64,000 nucleotides of DNA from the NCBI GenBank assembly GCA_037501455.1, contig CM074865.1, positions 39,104,501-39,168,500 on the forward strand, in the 5' to 3' direction. The first letter of the stretch is position 1. Every line of letters starts with the position of its first letter. Below the pieces are notes generated by a model. The model made no database searches, was not told where the DNA came from, and saw nothing but the letters and a program-made list of their open reading frames with translations. Source of the stretch: Lantana camara (taxonomy: Eukaryota > Streptophyta > Magnoliopsida > Lamiales > Verbenaceae). The position numbers were made by a program, and so were the translations under genes. This document shows, in pieces, positions 11,016-22,908 of this stretch.

Positions 11016-14000
11016 TGTAGCACCCCGCACGTGAGGCACCACATCCCCTGCACTACGGTCTAACCCGAGCAACGAAATGGAGAGTCCGCACCCGGATCAA
11101 ATCGTAGCGAACGGGAGACAAACAAAACAAACACCTAAGATAGGCGGAACGTAGACCCTGTCAAGCAAAACCAACCAACAAAGCAGAAAGCAGTGGAAGA
11201 CAAAAGATCAAACACATGCACTGGCCACGCGCCTGCAGGAATTAAACACACGGTTCACATGCAGACTTGGGCTCCTCAGGCCTCTTTCAATAAAGTACAA
11301 ATCTCATCAAGGAAATTCCAAATAACAATGCATAAGCATACGTATACATATCTTACATATTGATCCGAATTCCAATAAAACAAATGCAAATGTAAACCAC
11401 TCTACTCAGACCGACCGACTCAAAAGACTTGACTCAACTCCGCCTAGCTCCAACTCCAAAGTAGACCTGCGCACTAAAAGATTGGAAAAGGGGGAGGGTC
11501 AGTCTACAACTCGACTGAGTGAGGGGGCTAACGCATACCAACACATATATACATAATAAGGAGCAAAGCATGTATCAAAAGAAAGATTATGAACCGGGAG
11601 TAGGGTTTTGCATGCCAAAACCATTTTTGAATCAAACTTATACATATACTTATCAAAACATCTCAAACTTAACATATTCGTATTATAACATAAAGGAAAG
11701 CTCCTATCCCGTTTCATAATCAACATAACTTAACGAATTCTTATACCCGGCGAGTACGGGTCTTACTCTTACTCCTCAGTTATTAACATACGTATGAAAA
11801 CAGAAAATGTAAACATAAACCAATCCAACCCCAACAACAACGGTGGTCGGGGATCAAACCCTCTCCACCTATTTACGTATGCACAAGGGGTAGCTAACCC
11901 ACACTGTGCTTGGAGCACCACGCCTCATCAACCTCCAAGAATCGTGCGTGGTACTACGAATGGAGACCGTGCACAGGCTTAACCCGACGGCCCTTGCCGT
12001 CCCGGGCGTCCTTACCCACGTCTCCGGGGCCCAATAACAACCAATTATCTCCTTAATTCACTTAACTCGCTATATAAATAAACGTAACTTACGTACCTTA
12101 TCGAGCATACCTTAGCTTGCAACTCGGCATATGCTATACGCATACCTCTCCGTGTCTTCCTTAATATTGAGATGTTGAGGTAGATCCTAGCTTGCTTAAC
12201 AACACACGATTTGGAGCATAGCCTCGTTGCAAAACATTTTCAAGCTCACAAATGCTCGTACATATAGTTCAAAATCATTTAAGCTTGTAACAAGATCATA
12301 AACGTATCTTATAAGCACATATCTATTATATAAGTATAATAGTATAGTCACATGCAGGCTTTGAAAACAAGCACGTAGGGTCGTAGGTCGTATTAACTAC
12401 AAAGAAACAAACCTAAACCTCACCTTACGCCGAAGAAACCAAAACCGGACAAATGATTCACCCCAGAATCAAAACCGACCACGAAACAGCACCCCGGGTG
12501 CACCTGAACCAACTGATGACAAAACACAAAGCTTAGACTCCAAATGAACCACATTGACGCAGGCTTATGCTTATGAAATCTACGGATACATGTATGTAGG
12601 TTTTAAATATAATTCATGGCATACATACAACATAATACTTGTTCATATCATGTCCAAGTAGTTAGGCACCTTGTATAATTACTTCAAGTTGTATGCGAAA
12701 ACACAAAATCAAGCATATGGGCTATATAAGAGTGATTCGACAACAAATTACATGATATATTACATATATAACCAAATAGACATGTTAGCAACTAATTGAA
12801 ACTCAATTAAGTCATATAAAAGCATATAAATACATTTCAAGTACAAGGAATTCCTTTAAGGTTTCACATTGTCAACCACACTCGCACAATTAAGGTATAA
12901 AACCAAGAAATAAATTCATGTAAGTTGCATAATTAGAACAAATAAAACGCATAGACATGTTATACCAAGTTAAGAACAAGCTCGACAATGTTCATGAATG
13001 CAATGGATGTAAATGAGATGCGTAAACGCATCACTCAAGCCATATTGATTCATATTTTAGAACCTCCTATCAAATTAAGCCACAAATAATTCAAATTAAT
13101 CATATTAGTTCAAGCAAAGGCATAGAAATTCAAGCTCATGCATAGACCAGGCACACAGCAAGAACGAAACATGAAAGTAGCAAATTAACACTCAAAAGGA
13201 CATACAAAGGTATTTCGGAAGCAAAGGAATCGAACCACAAAAGTTGAAAAATCACATTTTACACAGTAGCTTCCGAAACGCCCGTGTCGTGACCTTAAGG
13301 TACGGTCAAACTCCCGTGGCGTACCCTTCTATAACGATTTTTGAATGCCAAACGGGCGTTTAGAAAATGAACTGAGGCATGAAACGGGCGTTTGGCTACG
13401 TTCTGTCAGAAAAATGCGTGAACAGTAACAATGGCGGAAATGGGAACAAACCCCATGCTCACCCGAACCCATGCAACACCAAATCACACGAAATTCATAC
13501 CACGAAGCATATATAACACGTAGGTCACATATTTGCATATAAAAGCTCCCGAAACTAACCCGAACACATAAATCCCAAACCCGGCACTATTCATCATCTT
13601 CCCCAAATAGCCACATAACACGAATCCAAGGCACGAAAGGGATATTGAATCGAAACACGTAATGAAAGGGTCACAAATCTTACCTTGGGTCGTTGACCGG
13701 ACGGTTGGATTGTCGGAAGCTTGAGCTCAAAGCTTGGGGCCAAAATGGAGCTTTCTCTCCTCTCTCTCCCTTGCCAATGTTGATCGATCAAAGTGAGGGA
13801 AAGGGAAATATTTTCAGCCTTTAAGGCTAAAAACGGATTGGGCAAACGAGTCGGGTCGGATAGAAATGGTTAGGGTCAAAACTCCGGTCCAAACGGATCG
13901 GATTCTAAAACGGTAGGGCTATCAAACGGCTTTAGAAAATTAAAAGGTTAAATCCATTAAATCCGAATCATCGAAACGAATCAAATGGCGAGGTCAGAAT

Positions 14001-14245
14001 TCGAATTCGAATTCCCGAGCTCAAATAGCTACGAAGGCTCAAACGTCCTAATTAAAATTAGGTATCCTAATTTACAATTATTGGACACTTGAGTCCAAGT
14101 ACAATTATTTAAATTCTAATGCACACGTATTAAAATAAATCTCACGTTGACACATAGGCATGCTAATCACATAATTCACATAAATTACTGAATTAAATTC
14201 ACTCGTGACGCCGTACCTGGAATGTCGAAGAGGCGGGGTGTCATA
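11016..14245 (-). mobile_element. Solo LTR A, long-LTR Gypsy family (3230 bp)
   Basis: It is bounded by a perfect 5-bp target duplication GAGAA (11011-11015 and 14246-14250). In plus coordinates it starts TGTAGCACCCCG; the other end, read on the minus strand, is TATGACACCCC, a mutated form of the family start TGTGACACCCC. It carries donor 13683, acceptor 11467, the conserved stem-loop (11500-11517), a second stem-loop (11986-12001) and AAACGCCCGTTT palindromes (about 13275-13405). No internal region adjoins it, so it is a product of LTR-LTR recombination. Confidence 0.88.
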
Positions 14246-15182
14246 GAGAACCAATTCAACTGAGCAATGAAGGTGGGACATAACCTAAACAAGATGAGAT
14301 TATCGTTTCGACAGTCATTTTTTCGTGATGAGTCAGAGATATCTCTAGCAGTGGAGAACATAGCTCAAACATTAGAAGGTTAACTCGAGCATATTAGATC
14401 GTCAAATACCGCTCGTTAGGAAAACAAAGCTAATAAGGCCTAGGGCCACGTGAACACATCAGACATTTTAAGGCATGATGTTATAGTTAGAGGAATCTCC
14501 AACAAAGAATCAAGTGTCAAATCAGATCATTTCAATGGAAGATTCCCAAAAACAGCGGTGAAGGGTACACCAAGCATCCATGACATATGCATACATACTA
14601 CTTTAATTCTAATTATTTCATGATGCTACATGCTTTGATTGTTAGTTGTATTAATGGCTTTTCTATGTATGATAATTGAAGTATTTGATTTTCCCTGCCT
14701 GATTCTTGTGTGATTGTTTATTTAGTTGTTGTTTTGGGGGTTTCTTTTTCTTGGTGTTTGAGAGACGGGGTTCTCTCGTTGTTTGTTCGAGGGACGGGGT
14801 TCTCTCGTTGTTTGCCTAAGAGGCAGGGTTCTCTTGCTAGTTGCTTGAGAGACGGGGATTCTCTCATTTGTTTCTTATTACCTGGTTAGCTTGCCAACTG
14901 GTGGCAGCTTAGATTCCTGAGTGCTTAGGCCTCACGGTGAAATGAGGGTCGTGACTAGACAACAAGATTCATGAAATGCCTACAAAGATTCTTTTGACAC
15001 TTCTTGAAGATGGTTCGAGTACCCCAACATCAAGCCATGATCGTGGTGCTTTGAAGTTCCCCCTTGTTGCTTGAAGACCTATCCTGAACTAATCCCTGAC
15101 GGGGAGTTGCTCACCCACGTGGGATGAACACGGGAAGTTTGTTTAGAAGCTAAGACTCGAGTCCTTCTTAAGGGGGAGAGGT
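14246..15182 (+). mobile_element. 3' interior of Gypsy element B
   Basis: Non-coding sequence leads into LTR B. It holds a four-copy hairpin repeat (14758-14873) and ends with the purine run AAGGGGGAGAGG (15170-15181) directly before the LTR, as expected for a plus-strand polypurine tract. No pol domain is visible here; the coding part must lie outside the window or be lost. Confidence 0.65.
14758..14873 (+). repeat. Four tandem 29-31 bp units, each a hairpin
   Basis: Units follow the pattern GAGAGA-CGGGGT-TCTCTC plus a spacer close to GTTGTTTG. The third unit reads AAGAG...CTCTT, so both arms changed together and pairing is kept. The array lies about 300 bases before the polypurine tract of element B. 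Confidence 0.75.
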
Positions 15183-18100
15183 TGTGACGCCCCGTGTTTT
15201 CAAGACTAATCAGATGTAATGTCACGAGTGAGATCAGACCGAGTGTTACATGTTTTAATTATTTAACTATGTGACTTAATTGCTTTTATGTGTTTAAATT
15301 ATTTAATTGTGTGATTAATTGCAAATACTTGAACTTAACTTTGATTTATATTACTACGTGCGTGTGATTTGTAATTTAATTCCCGAGAATGATCTAAGTG
15401 CCTAATTCTATTCTAATTGCTTTCTAATTGAAATCCTTGGACTCATTTCACTTTTCGAATTTAGATCTAATTGCTCAATTACCGAACCTTGGAGGCCTAA
15501 TTGAATCACTTAAACTTTCAAAGGACTTGATGGCAATTTTTTCCTCCTTTTCTTCTTTGTTTTCACGATATGTATGTATATACACATACATCTCTTCCTC
15601 CTCATTTCTTACACACAAGAACAAGAGATACACTTCCATCTCTCTCTCCCTCTCTAATTCGGTCCAACCATGAAGCAAGAAGGCAAGATTCTAAGCTCCA
15701 TCCTCCTCTCTTAAGCTCAAGATTCATGCTTCCACATCTTCTTTCATCTTCTCCTCCATTCTCCAAGGTATATATATGTGTTTGTGTGTGTGATTGAATA
15801 ATTTGAGTAAGGTTTTGTGATTTAAGCTTGATAACATGAATCCTTATGTGTATATGCATGATTGTGTGATAATCTTTAAATTTTATGCTTGGATCCTGAA
15901 TGGTTGAGGCAAGAATGTGTGCTTATATATATATATATATATATATATCTCTATATATGTGTATATTTATCTATATATGTATATATATATGTGGGTTTCA
16001 TGAAATTATGGATTGAAGCTTGAGTTTTGATGATTTCTTGCTCCTAAATGCTTAAATACATGTTTATTGTTTGTATTTGTGAGTTATTTTGGTTGGGATG
16101 ATGATTTAGGGTGATTTTGGAACCACCCCTTCGAGCCATATCTGATCCCCTGCTCTTTTTTTCGGACAGAATGTACCCAAACTCAGTTAATTTAGCAAAC
16201 GCCCGTGTGAGACCCGTCTGTGTTACAGACAACTTTCAAACGCCCGTTTCTACTTTCAGTTCAATTTTCAAATGGCCGTTTCCCCCCACAAACGTGATCC
16301 GATTGATCTGATTTTTCAAAAACAGAAACCTTTTGAAGTCTAGAGTATTCACCAATTGGAATCACATCAATATCCTTTCTGCTTTGTGAGTTACAACCGT
16401 TTTAATTTAGTGTCACCACTTCGCTGGAAAACTGCATTCACCTAACTTCGAGCTTATGTCATTTTCTCCTCACTTTGACCTAGAATACGAGCTATATATC
16501 ATTGGAAAGGTCTGTTTGTCTATTTTCATATCCAACAAACAAAATCCAATTCCATCTTCTAGAACTCGAGATATTCCAGTTTTCCCACAGCTTGTGGATT
16601 TTCGAAAATTGTCAGCTTTTGCTAAACCTCACCAAAACCCTTCTTCTTACGTTCCTTGCACCCCTTTGACTTATGTGTGTGACTTATATGAGTTGTATGC
16701 TTGATTAATTTATAATCATGCTATTATTTGATATTTCTTGATCCTTAATTGCTCGAACTTGATTGTTTGACTTCATTATTTATATGAAATGAATTCGTAT
16801 GATTGAGTGCCATGAATACGTGATCTCCGTGAAACTTATTGCATTCTTAAATGTGCTATACATGATATCTAATTTCAATGGCTCAAATATTTATTTAATG
16901 ATTAATTGTTCATCGTTTTATGGATGCGTATTCTCGCCTTACATGAGAGCATTAATTGCGCATATGAGCTTGATCACAAGACTTCATGACATTTTATGGT
17001 TTATTATATATCGTATCATTTCATAGCATGTCACACCACTTCATGAGCATTGTCGTGCATCTATATGGTTTCATATTGAGTCATTTCTCATGAGTACACA
17101 TTGTTCCTTCTCTTGTACAGTTCGTTTCCACGGTGGAGACTTCCGGACTAAATAGGCACCCGTATTACTCTTGTCACTTATCTCGTGGTATTCAAGGTGA
17201 GGTTTAGGATTTTGTATAGATAACGACCTATAGCCTTTATGTGATATTTTCGAGCCTCGCATGTGATTATATATTATATATATAATTAAATAAGTGTTGA
17301 ATATGATAAGTTTATGACCTTGTGAAATGAGTTTGATTTGAAAAGGGTAATTATGAAGGCATACGTAAGCCATTTTCAAAAGATTGTTACGTTCATGTTC
17401 TGTAGCGAGTTAAGCTATGAAAGTTTGGTATGATATATTTATGTGTTTGTGGATCCAAGGAGCTATGGGTAAGGAATTCCCCGGGATGGTATTGGGCCGT
17501 TGGGGTTCGACCTGTGCATAGTCTCCATCCAAGGTATCATGCGCGACCCCGGGAGCTAGGGAAGGCATGGATTTTGATGCCTTCAGTGTAAAATTCGGGG
17601 AGGACACGTCGTGGGTTAGCTACCCCGCTTGAGTTTGTTAAAGTTATAGATGGTTAGGGCCGCCGGTGGCTCTTCGATCATTGGAGGAGAGGATGGATAT
17701 GTTTATGATTTGTGTTTTTGTTTGATTTGAGGAGGAAAGGTTGGAAGCTCGTACTCGCCGAGCATATGATATGGTTTGTTATGGGAATTATGAATCGGAA
17801 TAGAATTTATGAAAATGGTTTTTTTCAAGTATATATTTGTTTTGAAATGTTTGGTTTGTAAAACCTTTTTCCGGTTCATAAGACCACCATTTGATAAGTG
17901 CTTTGCTTTATATATATCTAGTATGCGGGTGTACGTTGGCCCCCTCACTCAGTCAGTTGACTGACACCTCATTTTCCTTTCAGTTTTAGGTGCTTCTTTT
18001 GACCTTGAGCTAGGTGGAGAAGTGTGTCTGCACTGTTACACTTACGGGTCTAGGTTTTGTTTAATTGTTTATGTCTGTATACTCTTCATGATATTTTGTA

Positions 18101-18435
18101 TATTTATGACTCAGTTACTTCGAGATTTCAATTATCTGGTTTTGGTGGGGCCGTGATGGCCATTGTACAGGCTTTGTATGTTGGTACCTATATGTAAATA
18201 TGATATGTATATATGTGTTGGTATCTATAAGTATCTATGTTATGCATCTACTTACTTGTTTGGTTCTATTTAATTGCTTCCACGCACTCTGAGTTAGTTT
18301 AGTTAGCTCCACCTGGCTTAGTGAGTGAGTTGGTCTTCCGTTTGCTAAGGTTCAGATTCGGGTATGGACTTTCCATTTCATAACTGGGTTTGGATCTTTG
18401 TACGGGGGATGTGGTCCCTACGTTTGGGTGCTACA
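15183..18435 (+). repeat. 3' LTR of Gypsy element B (3253 bp)
   Basis: It starts TGTGACGCCCCG just after the polypurine tract and ends GGGTGCTACA. It carries donor 15768, a probable acceptor at 17989, the stem-loop TCAGTC-AGTT-GACTGA (17949-17964), AAACGCCCGTTT-type palindromes (16197-16281) and an (AT)n run near 15925-15950. The sequence to the right resumes the Copia-1 leader, which matches the Copia-2 leader, so element B inserted into Copia-1. Its start is closely similar to LTR E at 36972. Confidence 0.85.
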
Positions 18436-18641
18436 CATGTTTTCTGCTAATTGCTTATGTGATGCACTTTATGTGAAACTGCATTAAACAAGACAATTAA
18501 AATTTGGATAAAATTATATGTTGGTGAGGTCATTCGGAAATCCCATTTAAATATTGAGCAAAATTCAAATAAAATGGTGTTTTATCACGGTAATAAAATT
18601 CCTAACATTCCATTAATAGGATTTAGGACTTAATAAGTGAA

Positions 18642-18991
18642 ACTAATTGCTGTCTCACGAGTCGTGGGGTAATTAATGTAGCTTGTTAACTCTTAGTTTC
18701 CTGATTAATTATTTTAAATAATTAATATTTCTTGACCGTTTTAGAATGGGCGATGTCTCATGAGTCGTGGGCCGTTCTGGACTAAGTTTGGTTGAGATCT
18801 TATGATTGATGGGTCCTGCTCAACACTAAAGTAGATGTGGATGTCTCACGAGTCGTGGGTCCATGGTTGAAAGATTAGTGATGCAAAAATATTACTAGGA
18901 ATTCCATGGGGATGGAATCGACAATTTGTACCCACCTAAAGATTCTTAGACCTTTGGATGTCTCATGAGTTGTGAGTCCAAAAGTAAGAAT
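18642..18991 (+). other. Array of five related stem-loops in the Copia-1 leader
   Basis: The shared inner part is TGTCTCACGAGTCGTGGG or a variant, folding as CTCAC-GAGTC-GTGGG. Outer stems differ: ACTAATT/AATTAAT (18642/18671), AGAATGG/CCGTTCT (18743/18772), GTTGAG/CTCAAC (18791/18819), TGGA/TCCA (18838/18860) and TTTGGA/TCCAAA inside ATTCTTA/TAAGAAT (18942-18991). The third has lost most of the shared inner sequence but keeps the stem. A separate hairpin ATTCCAT-GGGG-ATGGAAT lies at about 18901-18918. The same array is in Copia-2. The position between LTR and gag suggests a role in RNA packaging, dimerisation or translation (inference). Confidence 0.7.
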
Positions 18992-19181
18992 GCTTGGGAT
19001 CCTAGTACCCATTGGGAAAATAAGTTTCTTCTAAAGTCGTTGGGATTTCAAGACTTTCTAAAAACAGTGGGAGAACATATTTCTAAACAACTTGATAATA
19101 TGTAATCGTTATTATTCAGCATGCTCATGATTTCTCTGTTTTTCCATTTAGGTTGTAGTTCTGTGATTCTCTACAATTGAA

Positions 19182-19835
19182 ATGGTAACCAAAAACCCTT
19201 TGGTATCCATCCTCGAATCAAACAAGTTGACGGGGCCCAATTACTCTGATTGGCTTTGGAATCTAAAGATAGTTTTAGATTTTGAAAAGAGAAGATATGT
19301 TCTCTTCGAGGGAGAGCCTGTCACTGAAGGCGAGGCTCCGAATCGGGCCGAAAGAAAGGCCATTGCGAAATGGTCTGAAGACAATCTTGAAGCCCATTAC
19401 CTCATGTTGGCCAACATGTCTCTGGACATGCAAAGACAACACGAGTCAATGGTAAACGCTTGGGAGATTTATGACCATCTCGAGCAATTATACTACCCCA
19501 AAGAGCGTGTTTTAAGGTACAACACCTCTAAGGAGCTCTTTTATCTCAGAATGAAAGAAGGTATAAGTGTCCATGAGCACGGTCTCAAGTTTCTTGCTTT
19601 GAACGAGAAACTGACCTCCATGGAAATGCCACTGAGTGAAGAACTCGCTGTGGATTTGTTGCTCGCATCGCTTCCACCATCATTCAATCCTTTCGTGCTA
19701 AACTTCAACATGAATCATCCTCATGCTACTGTAGTTGAGTTGATTAGTCAGCTTGTGACTACTGAAGACACGATCAAGAAAGATCGCAAAGTAATGATGG
19801 TCACTTCCTCTTCTAGGCCTTCTAAAGGCAAATGA
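19182..19835 (+). pseudogene. gag: Copia-1 gag, truncated by a stop
   Basis: The frame gives 217 residues from MVTKNPLVSILESNKL, with the plant Copia Gag signatures NYSDWLWNLKIVL near residue 20, AHYLMLANMS near 70 and LLLASLPPSFNPF near 150. A TGA replaces a Lys-rich continuation seen in Copia-2. The start is the first ATG after the leader and matches the Copia-2 start at 52043. Confidence 0.85.
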
Positions 19836-20180
19836 AAGAAAGCTCCTAAGAAGAAGGGATCTCTGAAACCCGATGGAGGGGTTAAAAAGAGAAAGGCCAA
19901 GAAGAGAAAAGATCAGACTGAGGACGTTTGCCATCATTGTGGCAAGAAAGGGCATTAGAAGAGGAACTGCCAAGAGTACAAGGATACTCTAAAGAAAGGT
20001 ATGTTTATTGTTGAAGTAAATCTATCTATTGATTCTAATTCTTGGGTACTTGATACTGGCCGTGGAGCTCATATTTGTAATGATGTACAAGTGCTAAATG
20101 AGGTCCGACAGCTTGAAGAAGGAGAATGCGTCTTGAAGGTTGGGAATAGATCAAGCGTTCAAAGCCATCGGGACGTGTAG
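19836..20180 (+). pseudogene. Copia-1 nucleocapsid and protease remnant
   Basis: The gag frame read past its stop shows a basic stretch and a zinc knuckle CHHCGKKGH-KRNC in which the Trp codon is TAG. The protease motif follows, WVLDTGRGAH, where Copia-2 has WVLDTGCGAH. The frame ends at TAG near 20177, while the integrase continues in the +1 frame; the same change is in Copia-2. Confidence 0.78.
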
Positions 20181-21289
20181 ATTAGATTTAAGTGTCTTTA
20201 CTTTAGTTTTAAACAAAGTCCTTTATGTACCTTCTATTATTCATAATATCATTTCCATTCCAATACTTGATTGTGAAGGCTTTGAGACTTATTCTAGAAA
20301 TGGGAACTTTTATCTTAAGAAGAATAAAACTTCCGTTTTGCCTGGTACATTATCTAATGGACTTTATACAACTAAAGACACTAATATTTTGAATATACAA
20401 CAATTAAACAAACGCAAAAGAGATGACAAGATCTCGGCTTCTTTATGGCACGCACGTTTAGGATATATTTCTAAAGATAGGATTGCTAAGTTAACCAATT
20501 TACGATCATTCTACGATAATGAACTTAAAGAGTTAACTCATTGTGAATCATGTCTTAAAGGAAAAATGGCCAAAACTCCCTTTAATGGTAAAGTGGAACG
20601 TGCCACTAAATTATTGGATTTAATCCATACTGATGTTTGTGGACCACTTAGTGTAAGTACGAGGAACAATCATCAGTATTTCATAACCTTCATAGACGAT
20701 GTTAGTCGTTTTGGTTATGTGTACTTAATGAAGTGTAAATCCGAAGCCTTCGAGAAATTCTTGGAATTTCAAAAGGAGGTTGAGAACCAAATTGGTCACA
20801 AGATTAAGACACTTCGATATGATCGAGGTGGCAAGTATCTAAGTGACGAATTCCTTAGTCATCTCAGACATAATGGAATTATCTCTCAGTGGACTCCTCC
20901 GAGAGCCCCTCAATTAAATGGAGTTTCGGAGAGAAGGAACAGGACCCTACTTGATATGGTTCATTCTATGATGAGTTTCACTGAATTGCCACCTTCACTC
21001 TGGGATTACGCCCTAGAATCAGCAGTTAAGATTCTGAATCTTGTTCCCTCCAGTTCTGTACCAAAAACCCCATTTTGAGATGTGGTTTGGCAAAATCCCT
21101 AATTATTCTTACTTAAGAATTTGGGGTTGTCCTGCTTACGTGAATAGGACATTGAGAGATAAGCTTGAAGCTAGATCAAGCTTATGCAACTTCGTAGGAT
21201 ATCCTAAAAATTCAATAGGATATTATTTCTACGATCCTCTTGAACAAAAGGTCTTTGTGTCAAGAAATGCTACTTTTCTTGAGGACTCG
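20141..21289 (+). pseudogene. Copia-1 integrase, frameshifted and cut by LTR C
   Basis: The GAG-pre-integrase segment (LYVPSIIHNIISI; LWHARLGYISKDR with the second His replaced by Tyr; CESCLKGK) leads to the integrase core with HTDVCGPL, LRYDRGGKYLSDEF (usually SDRGGEY) and GVSERRNRTLLDM, so D, D and E are present. A TGA at about 21076 with a frame change precedes WFGKIPNYSYLRIWGCPAY. The frame is then cut at residue-level continuity FLEDS by LTR C at 21290. Confidence 0.83.
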
Positions 21290-22859
21290 CGTGACACCCC
21301 GTCTGATCAACCGTACAGGTATGATGTTTGTGCGCATTTAAAATTGTTATTTATACATTTTATATTTATTTTTAAATGTTTATTTTCATTAATTGAAATA
21401 TTTGTATTATTTAATATTTATTTCTTTGAATATTTGAATTCCAAGTATTTGAATAACATGTTTATTTGTTGAAATGTGTTGCGTTTGTGTTTGATTTGAG
21501 ATCGAAATCTCATGCTTTTCTGATATGTTGGAGACTTGTGAGTTATGAATTCGTTTATGTGTTCGTTTTACATTTTCGGACTTGTTTGAAATGGTAACGC
21601 ACCATTTTATTTGTTTTGGGGACTCGAGGGCCTAACTAGTTTTAGCTCGCCTTGTGTTCCGGAATTTATATCTTGAGCTCAGGAATTTGGATTCAAATTC
21701 TGAAAGTGGAACCGGACTCGTAACGAAGATATGGATCTAAGGAACCTAGCCTCACATTTTTCTAAGCTAGTTTGATACACCGCAATTTGCCCAGAAAACA
21801 TACCCCCGCCAATATGACCACCTTTCACTAATTTGCACATAAGTCCCTCATCTTTTGAGCTTTTCACATGAAACCAGGACCCACTTCTCATCAACTCATT
21901 CCTTTATCACCCCTTGCCTCCCTTATCTCGGTTTGTGCAAGACAAAGAGGAGAAAATCTGATCTTTGGAGTAGCAACAGTTCCATTCCCGTCATTTGATG
22001 CCCAAGGAGGTTTTTGAGCTTCAATCTTCTTTTTTCTCCATCATCTTCAAGAGGTAAGTACATATTTGATATCTCTATACTTATGTGGTCTTTTTCATCC
22101 ATAAATTTCAGAATTTGAGCTATGTATGATTGAGTTTTGCCTCGTGACTTGAATAGTTGGATTTTGCCCTAATTTGAATTCCATGACTTCTTTTGGTGTT
22201 TCTCGTGAATTGAGGCTATAAAATTGATCACTTACACTTCATTTATTGTTGTATATGTCTGATTTTGGTGGTAGTTGAGCTGTGTGTGAGATACCATTAA
22301 TGTCTTTGAGGTTTTGGAAGAGTTATGCATGAATTTTGCATCATTTTCTTTCCTTCCAGTCTGCTGCTCGTTTTGCCTTGTATGTTGGAGTATATGACCT
22401 GTTTTGCTGCTATATTTCATGCCTTAACATGCCTCTACGATCTGGTATTGGAGTGATATGAGATTCAGGGCTGAACAGGGCTGAACTTACCTCTTTTCGC
22501 GGCTGGAATTGTCTCCCTGGCAGGGAGATTTTGATCATGGAAAGTGCCCGGCTAGGTACTTTCTATACAGAAACCTCCTGCATGGTATGTACCCGGGAGG
22601 GTACTTTTAAGAACAAAATCTCCCCGGGCGGGGAGATGGGGTGCAGCCATTGAATGCTTTAATTGTTTTTCCTACCTTATGCATGGTACTTGCGTGAAAG
22701 ATGCATGGATTGATAAGATCACTTATGAATTTGATTAATTGGTAGCTTTGCATATATGTTATGTAATTTATATCAATTTCCCATGCAAATGTTTCCTAAA
22801 TTGATATGCAATGATGCTGGTTACGTGTATATGTATGTATGTAAGATATGTAATATATG

Positions 22860-22908
<49 letters not shown>

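Noticed and set aside
16456..16704. 82-codon frame in LTR B
   Set aside because: Lies in the putative LTR intron and has no domain or conservation in the other LTRs.
18642..18991. CRISPR-like array
   Set aside because: Repeats are few, unevenly spaced and imperfect, and the sequence is a plant retrotransposon leader; a stem-loop array fits better.
22861..22905. Long (TA)n run as a functional site
   Set aside because: An ordinary microsatellite; similar AT runs occur at 15925 and elsewhere without consistent context.
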